DNA of 32,225 nt from a virus: positions 1-32,225 of IMG/VR virus record IMGVR_UViG_3300036791_000207; one strand, 5' to 3'. Below the pieces are notes generated by a model. It searched no databases and was not told the DNA's origin. It saw only the letters and a list, made by a program, of their open reading frames with translations. How positions within the stretch are numbered: position 1 is the stretch's first letter; every line of letters starts with the position of its first letter. Of this stretch, positions 28,329 to 32,225 are shown piece after piece. The position numbers were made by a program, and so were the translations under genes.

Positions 28329-30958
28329 CGACAACGCTCGCGAGAATTTTGTTGCTGTCGCGGACCTCGGCGGCGCTCAACGGGTCCGACCCGATTTTGC
28401 TCGATGGCGAGCTCGCTATCGCCGATTCGGGCTCGACGTTTCCGATCGTGAAAATCGGCGACGGCGTGCGGCATTGGTCGACGCTGCCGATATTGAACGG
28501 CGGCTCGAGCGCGGCACCGCCTCAATTCGCCGTGCAATACAACGTCGGCGGCGTACCGCACGGCAGCGCGGCGTTCACGTTCGACGGCACGACGGCGACG
28601 ATCAATTGCGCGAGCGCTCAAAACGCGCTAGTGATTAACGGGCCGACCGCGCCCGCGAGTTACGACCCAATTGTAAGTATCAATCAGACGGCGATTATTC
28701 CGGGCGGCTCGGCGAACGTCGGTTTGCAATTTGATGCAGAGATGAAAGGCGCCGCCGTGTCGCAACCGTTTATCACGGTGCGCAACGATGCGAGCGGCGG
28801 CGACTTTGTGTTTCAACGCGCCGCGACGAATTTTAGCGGCACGCTCGTCACGAGCGGACCCTCGGGCCCGGCGATATCGATGATCGCGAGCGGCGTCGGC
28901 GAGGCGTACATACTCGGCGCGGGCGGACGCACGACGATTTACATGCCCGCCGCGGGCGGCGCAATCATTCCGGCACCGCCCGCGACCAAAGTCGCTCTCA
29001 CTGTGGCGGGCGCAGCGAATCAACCCGTCGCGATTTTGAACGCGCCGACGACGACCGGGCAAAGCCTCGGGCTACAGGTCAACGCGGGCACGAACTCGAG
29101 CGACTGGGCGCTCAACGTCAACACGCAAACCGGGCACCCGTTGCTCGGCTGTTACGGCGACGGCTCTTTTTTCATCGGATTCAATGGCGCTAATCCGACG
29201 CTGCGCGGCTCGGCGGCGGGCGGCGTGTCGGTGGCAGTGCCCGCGGCGGCGACGACGACGCTCGCCCTCGCGACCTCGAGCGGGAGCACGGCGCTCGCGA
29301 TCAGCGGGCCGACGGTGGCGCCGACGACGTTCGCGCCGCTCGAATTAATTACGCAAACGGTGGGCGCATCGTCGAACGGTGCACCGCAAATCGCGCTTAT
29401 GCTCAAGTCAACGATCGCGGGCGCGGCAATCATGACGCCCGCTATCGATATTCAAAACGACAACTCGAGCGGCGATTTTCTCGTGTGGCGAACGGCGAGC
29501 GCATTCACGGGCGCCGTTATCACTGGCGCGCCCGCGGGCCCGGCGACCGCACTCGTCACGCAAGGCGCGGGCGAGAGTTTGGTATTCGGCACGAATGGCA
29601 AGGCGGCGATGTGGATAACCGCCGCGGGCAATGTGACGTTCGCGGCGCAGTCGAGCGGCGCGGGCCTCACGCTATCGGGCGTGGCGCCGTTCACGGGGCT
29701 CGCGGTCAACAGCACGGGGCCCGGGCGCCTCGACGCACTCGTCGCGAACAATACGAACGGCGCGAGCGGCGATAATGTGCGATGGGAATTAATCGCGGGG
29801 ACAACCGACTTTTCGGGCTACGCCGTGCCGTCGCTGAATTCGGTCGCGATAGTCACGGGCGGGCCGACGGGTCCGCAGGGCGTCATCCGCACGAGCACGA
29901 ATTGCCCGATCGTGTTCGGTACGCTGGGCATTTTCCGCGGGCAGGTCGACGGTAGCGGCTCGTGGACCCTCGCGGCGCCGACGGCGGGCTCGGGGCCCGT
30001 GCTCGCGACGAAAGCCTCGGCGCTTAACTCGAGCATCATTCAGGGCGTCGACTCGACGGGCGTCAATACGGTAGCGCTGCAATCGAGCGCCGCGGTCGGC
30101 TATGTCGGTTCCATATCGAACACGGCGTTCGCTCTTTTCACCAACAACGCGAACCGCATAACGATCAGCAATACGGGCGCCGTGGCGATTGTGGCGCCCA
30201 CCTCGGGCGTTGCGCTCACCGTCGCGGGCGTTGCGGGCGCGTCTAACACGTTGAGTCTCGATTTAACGGCGGGCGTTGCGGGCCTCGTATTCACGGTGGC
30301 GAACACGACCGCGACGAGTTTGTTTAGCTATGGAAATGTGGCGGCGACGGTGTTCGGTGGGATGAATGTCACCGCGGCGGGCACGCTGCAACTCGGGCCC
30401 GGTAACGCCAATGCGTTCAACTTAGTTACAAACAATGCAGCGCGCATCAGTATCGACCCGAACGGCGCGGTCAGCATTTTCGCGCCCGCCGCGGGCTCGA
30501 CGTTGAGCATTGTCACGCTCGCGAATCAACGCGGCATCAGCATAACGACGACCGCGGCGAGCGGCTCGGCGTCGATTTCAATGGACAATCAATCGGGCTC
30601 GTTTATTCAATTCGGCGGTAACGGTTCGGTGTTCGGTTGGGTCGGTTCCTCGGCGCAAATTGCGGGCGGCGCGCTACTCGATATGGCGGTATCGACGAAC
30701 ACGACCTCGAACGGTTTGATACTGGCGACGGCGGCGACGGCTCGCCTCATCATTTCCGGCACGGGTGACTGCCGATTTGCGGGTGCGCTCGCGATGAACA
30801 ACAAAACAGCCTACGGGGGCTCGGCTGGATGGGGCACGCCGACGGGCGGCGGCGTGCTCGCGAATTTTCCGGGCGCCTCGGCGACGCTCGTGCAGTGCTC
30901 TAATACCATTTCGACGTTGATCCAGATTCTTAAAAATTTCGGTTTGATGCTCGCCTAA
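28325..30958 (+). CDS. Repeat-built tail fibre protein
   Basis: An 877-residue protein. Residues ~10-60 (LLLSRTSAALNGSDPILLDG, KIGDGVRHWSTLPILNGG) match the N-terminal domain of fibre proteins of the Mtd type that attach to the tail. Beyond it the protein is Ala/Gly/Ser/Thr-rich beta repeat. Two ~105-residue stretches are clear copies: one starting near NGPTAPASYDPIVSINQT, the other near SGPTVAPTTFAPLELITQ, sharing PxIxxxNDxSxGDFxxxR and GxGExxxxGxxGKx. The ending STLIQILKNFGLMLA is typical of fibre C-termini. I start at ATG 28325; the frame is open further upstream but lacks a start matching the context. Confidence 0.82.
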   Translation: MTTTLARILLLSRTSAALNGSDPILLDGELAIADSGSTFPIVKIGDGVRHWSTLPILNGGSSAAPPQFAVQYNVGGVPHGSAAFTFDGTTATINCASAQNALVINGPTAPASYDPIVSINQTAIIPGGSANVGLQFDAEMKGAAVSQPFITVRNDASGGDFVFQRAATNFSGTLVTSGPSGPAISMIASGVGEAYILGAGGRTTIYMPAAGGAIIPAPPATKVALTVAGAANQPVAILNAPTTTGQSLGLQVNAGTNSSDWALNVNTQTGHPLLGCYGDGSFFIGFNGANPTLRGSAAGGVSVAVPAAATTTLALATSSGSTALAISGPTVAPTTFAPLELITQTVGASSNGAPQIALMLKSTIAGAAIMTPAIDIQNDNSSGDFLVWRTASAFTGAVITGAPAGPATALVTQGAGESLVFGTNGKAAMWITAAGNVTFAAQSSGAGLTLSGVAPFTGLAVNSTGPGRLDALVANNTNGASGDNVRWELIAGTTDFSGYAVPSLNSVAIVTGGPTGPQGVIRTSTNCPIVFGTLGIFRGQVDGSGSWTLAAPTAGSGPVLATKASALNSSIIQGVDSTGVNTVALQSSAAVGYVGSISNTAFALFTNNANRITISNTGAVAIVAPTSGVALTVAGVAGASNTLSLDLTAGVAGLVFTVANTTATSLFSYGNVAATVFGGMNVTAAGTLQLGPGNANAFNLVTNNAARISIDPNGAVSIFAPAAGSTLSIVTLANQRGISITTTAASGSASISMDNQSGSFIQFGGNGSVFGWVGSSAQIAGGALLDMAVSTNTTSNGLILATAATARLIISGTGDCRFAGALAMNNKTAYGGSAGWGTPTGGGVLANFPGASATLVQCSNTISTLIQILKNFGLMLA

Positions 30959-30978
30959 TTTGCTAGGAGGTTTTTGCA

Positions 30979-31233
30979 ATGGCCGACAATCAGGTACAGA
31001 TACAACCCGCGACCGCGGCGCAATGGGCGCTAGATTTTTTGCAGCGCGCGAACATGACCGGCGCCGACGTCGAGCGATTCGGCGTTGCGCGCGCGATGCT
31101 ACAAGCAATCGCCGCGGGCTCGGTGCTCGTGACGCCCTCGAGCGCCATGCTCGAGCAAGCCGACGCCGAGCGGCTCAAGGCGGCGGGCACGAACGGCGCG
31201 GCGAACGGCGCGGCGGCAGACTCGCCGCCGTGA
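30979..31233 (+). CDS. Small protein after the tail fibre
   Basis: An 84-residue protein with a strong ribosome-binding site (TAGGAGG, 30963-30969) before ATG 30979. Helical N-terminus (AAQWALDFLQRANMTGADVE) and a flexible C-terminal end rich in Ala, Asn and Gly. No membrane segment, so it is not an obvious holin. Unknown function; highly expressed if the ribosome-binding site is a guide. Confidence 0.6.
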   Translation: MADNQVQIQPATAAQWALDFLQRANMTGADVERFGVARAMLQAIAAGSVLVTPSSAMLEQADAERLKAAGTNGAANGAAADSPP

Positions 31234-31499
31234 TTCCGCGCGGGCTCAAGCTCGCGATGCTCTACGCCCATGCGCGCGAGGCGAAAATAACGCTCGACTA
31301 TGTGCGCGAGCAATTGGTCGACGGCGCCGAGCTCGGGCTCGCGCATCGCACCGTGCGAATCATGACGCCGCTCAATGAGTTACTCGAGGCGCTCGCCCAG
31401 GCGCACCGCGCGCAGACGCGCAAGCGACTCGCCGAGCTCGGTCAGTCGGACGCCGAGGCGGCGTCGGCGACGATCGCGAGCGAACCGAAAACGGTTTGA
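31230..31499 (+). CDS. Small helical protein, unknown function
   Basis: An 89-residue protein starting with GTG 31230 in the previous stop. Helices LKLAMLYAHAREAKITLDYV and ELLEALAQAHRAQTRKRLAE. No Cys, no membrane segment. It ends 58 bases inside the convergent minus-strand coiled-coil gene. Last gene of the rightward late transcript. Confidence 0.55.
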   Translation: MIPRGLKLAMLYAHAREAKITLDYVREQLVDGAELGLAHRTVRIMTPLNELLEALAQAHRAQTRKRLAELGQSDAEAASATIASEPKTV

Positions 31500-31786
31500 G
31501 CGAAGGGTTCCCGGGTGCGGCCCGCGGCGCGCGCCGCCTCGCGGCGTATGCGCTCGAGGGCGAGGCGCTGCCGGTGTAGGTGCCACAATGCCCGGCGATG
31601 ATCGGCCCGGGCCCGTTGTACGTCGGCCTCGAGGCGCGAGATACAGGCGAGCGCTGCCGTCGCGTTGCCTTGTGCGGCAAGTCGGCGGGCGTCGGCGGCG
31701 GTTTTGTCATGCATGGCGGTTTGAAGTTCGCGCACGCGACCCGCTACAGGCCGCGCACGCTCTATGGTTGCGAGTTGCCCGGTCAC
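31442..31786 (-). CDS. Coiled-coil protein downstream of the AlpA-like gene
   Basis: A 114-residue helical, charged protein: RVRELQTAMHDKTAADARRL, then AALACISRLEADVQRARADH and LHRQRLALERIRREAARAAG. The GTG at 31786 overlaps the AlpA-like stop (GTGA), giving a tight two-gene unit; an in-frame ATG at 31921 lies deep inside the upstream gene and is unlikely. Shape recalls Rz-like spanins or structural helpers, but there is no membrane anchor. Role unknown. Its end overlaps the plus-strand gene by 58 bases, tail to tail. Confidence 0.55.
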   Translation of the reverse strand: MTGQLATIERARPVAGRVRELQTAMHDKTAADARRLAAQGNATAALACISRLEADVQRARADHRRALWHLHRQRLALERIRREAARAAGRTREPFAQTVFGSLAIVADAASASD

Positions 31787-32049
31787 TTGGGCCCGTTCAA
31801 CTTGAGCGGCGTCGGGCGATCCAGTAGCGCCACAATTTCCGCCCGCCGCCAAAAAACCCGGCGCGTGTTTGCGAGGCGAACCGGCGACGGAAACCGCCGC
31901 GCCCGTACGCCTCGCAACCATGTCGACCGCGACACTCGAACCATTATCAGCACCTCATTGATCGTCAAAAGTTTGGCAGTCGCTAGCGTGGTCGCCACTA
32001 CTGGCGCCGCGTAACTCGTGCCGCGATTGACGCGGTTACCATCATGCAT
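31783..32049 (-). CDS. AlpA-family DNA-binding regulator
   Basis: An 88-residue protein whose residues ~30-80 match AlpA/excisionase-type winged helices: LLTINEVLIMVRVSRSTWLR (helix-turn-helix), then GVRARRFPSPVRLANTRRVF and WRRAEIVALL (wing and last helix). These proteins regulate prophage or integrase genes and may act as excisionases. ATG 32049 has AAGGAG (32059-32064) spaced 8 bases away; GTG 32058 would sit on the ribosome-binding site. It lies on the far side of the attP control region from the integrase, transcribed away from it. The TGTCA tandem motif at 32108 is just upstream. Confidence 0.85.
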   Translation of the reverse strand: MHDGNRVNRGTSYAAPVVATTLATAKLLTINEVLIMVRVSRSTWLRGVRARRFPSPVRLANTRRVFWRRAEIVALLDRPTPLKLNGPK

Positions 32050-32107
32050 ACCTCTCACTCCTTCGAGACCATCGACCCTCGGAACAGCGCGAAAACCTAC
32101 GCTCGTA

Positions 32108-32123
32108 TGTCAGGCGGTGTCAA
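32108..32123. promoter_or_regulatory. Operator-like tandem TGTCA motif, copy 2
   Basis: The same 16 bases as at 1881-1896, about 60 bases upstream of the AlpA-like start. On the minus strand it begins with TTGACA, a perfect -35 hexamer; a -10 candidate 18 bases on (TAGGTT) is poor. The motif reaches into the start of the right terminal repeat. Confidence 0.5.
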
Positions 32124-32225
32124 TCGGACCTAGGCCCGAGTATCGCGAGAACCGTTTCACGGGGAACACATCGCGATAACGGCAACGTGCGGCGACTCAC
32201 GCGGCGCGCGTCGTACCCCTTACTC
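32112..32225. repeat. Terminal direct repeat, right copy
   Basis: Copy of bases 1-114 with one mismatch (C at 32200 against T at 89). It lies upstream of the minus-strand AlpA-like gene, so in a closed circle the stretch from 32050 through the joint to 559 is one non-coding control region between that gene and the plus-strand integrase. Confidence 0.9.

Noticed and set aside
31442-31921. Longer 159-residue version of the coiled-coil protein
   Set aside because: Its first 45 residues lie inside the AlpA-like gene in another frame; the GTGA junction at 31786 fits better.
1-32225. CRISPR array or insertion sequence
   Set aside because: No regularly spaced repeat with spacers and no transposase-like frame or terminal inverted repeats; the tandem repeats near attP are 10 bases apart, too close for CRISPR.

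Overview
The window reads as one complete genome of a temperate tailed bacteriophage (siphovirus with an HK97-type head and lambda-like tail), seen as a circle or excised form rather than an integrated prophage. The first 114 bases recur as the last 114 bases with a single mismatch, and one tRNA-3'-end-like attP core lies beside the integrase with no second copy. DNA is GC-rich and most genes overlap by ATGA/GTGA stop-start junctions. A CsrA copy close to the gammaproteobacterial form and an AlpA-type regulator suggest a proteobacterial host, but I cannot name it. The strong preference for Leu CTC over CTG and the abundance of CTCGAG are distinctive.

Layout. (1) 1-560 plus the right end: non-coding attachment and control region with an attP core matching the 3' half of a tRNA (reads as tRNA-Lys UUU), TTTTCGTAA arm repeats on both sides and helically phased CGTMCA repeats. 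(2) 560-2202: tyrosine integrase, strong terminator, then an excisionase-like HTH gene with its own promoter. (3) 2356-3502: zinc-binding protein, small membrane protein and a Cys-rich protein. (4) 3486-4364, minus strand: HTH regulator and zinc protein, divergent from the rightward operon across a 125-bp gap carrying a 16-bp palindrome. (5) 4490-5763: zinc ribbon, CsrA, FDXHR-type zinc protein, VRR-NUC nuclease. (6) 5776-10039: an unusual block holding a GH71-type alpha-1,3-glucanase, small Cys-rich proteins, an HNH endonuclease, a single-pass membrane protein and a GH16-like glycanase. (7) 10036-18182: terminase small and large subunits, prohead protease, major capsid, then portal (placed after the capsid, which is unusual), connector and tail-completion proteins. 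(8) 18198-30958: tail tube, G/GT chaperones with an apparent -1 frameshift, tape measure, tip proteins, NlpC/P60 protein, gpI-gpJ-like tip protein and a repeat-built tail fibre. (9) 30979-32049: two small plus-strand genes of unknown role converging on a minus-strand pair, an AlpA-like regulator followed by a coiled-coil protein.

Integrase, excisionase-like protein, HTH regulator and AlpA-like regulator would run the lysis-lysogeny choice. The HNH protein and terminase package DNA into the HK97-type head. The tail module builds a tail that should be about 135 nm long from the 900-residue tape measure. CsrA could act on host or phage mRNA. The two glycanases, encoded outside the tail module, could attack an extracellular glucan around the host. 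I recognise no DNA polymerase, helicase or primase and no endolysin, holin or spanin, so replication leans on the host and lysis is unexplained. The most novel parts are the two-glycanase block, the attP architecture, the phage CsrA and the missing lysis cassette.
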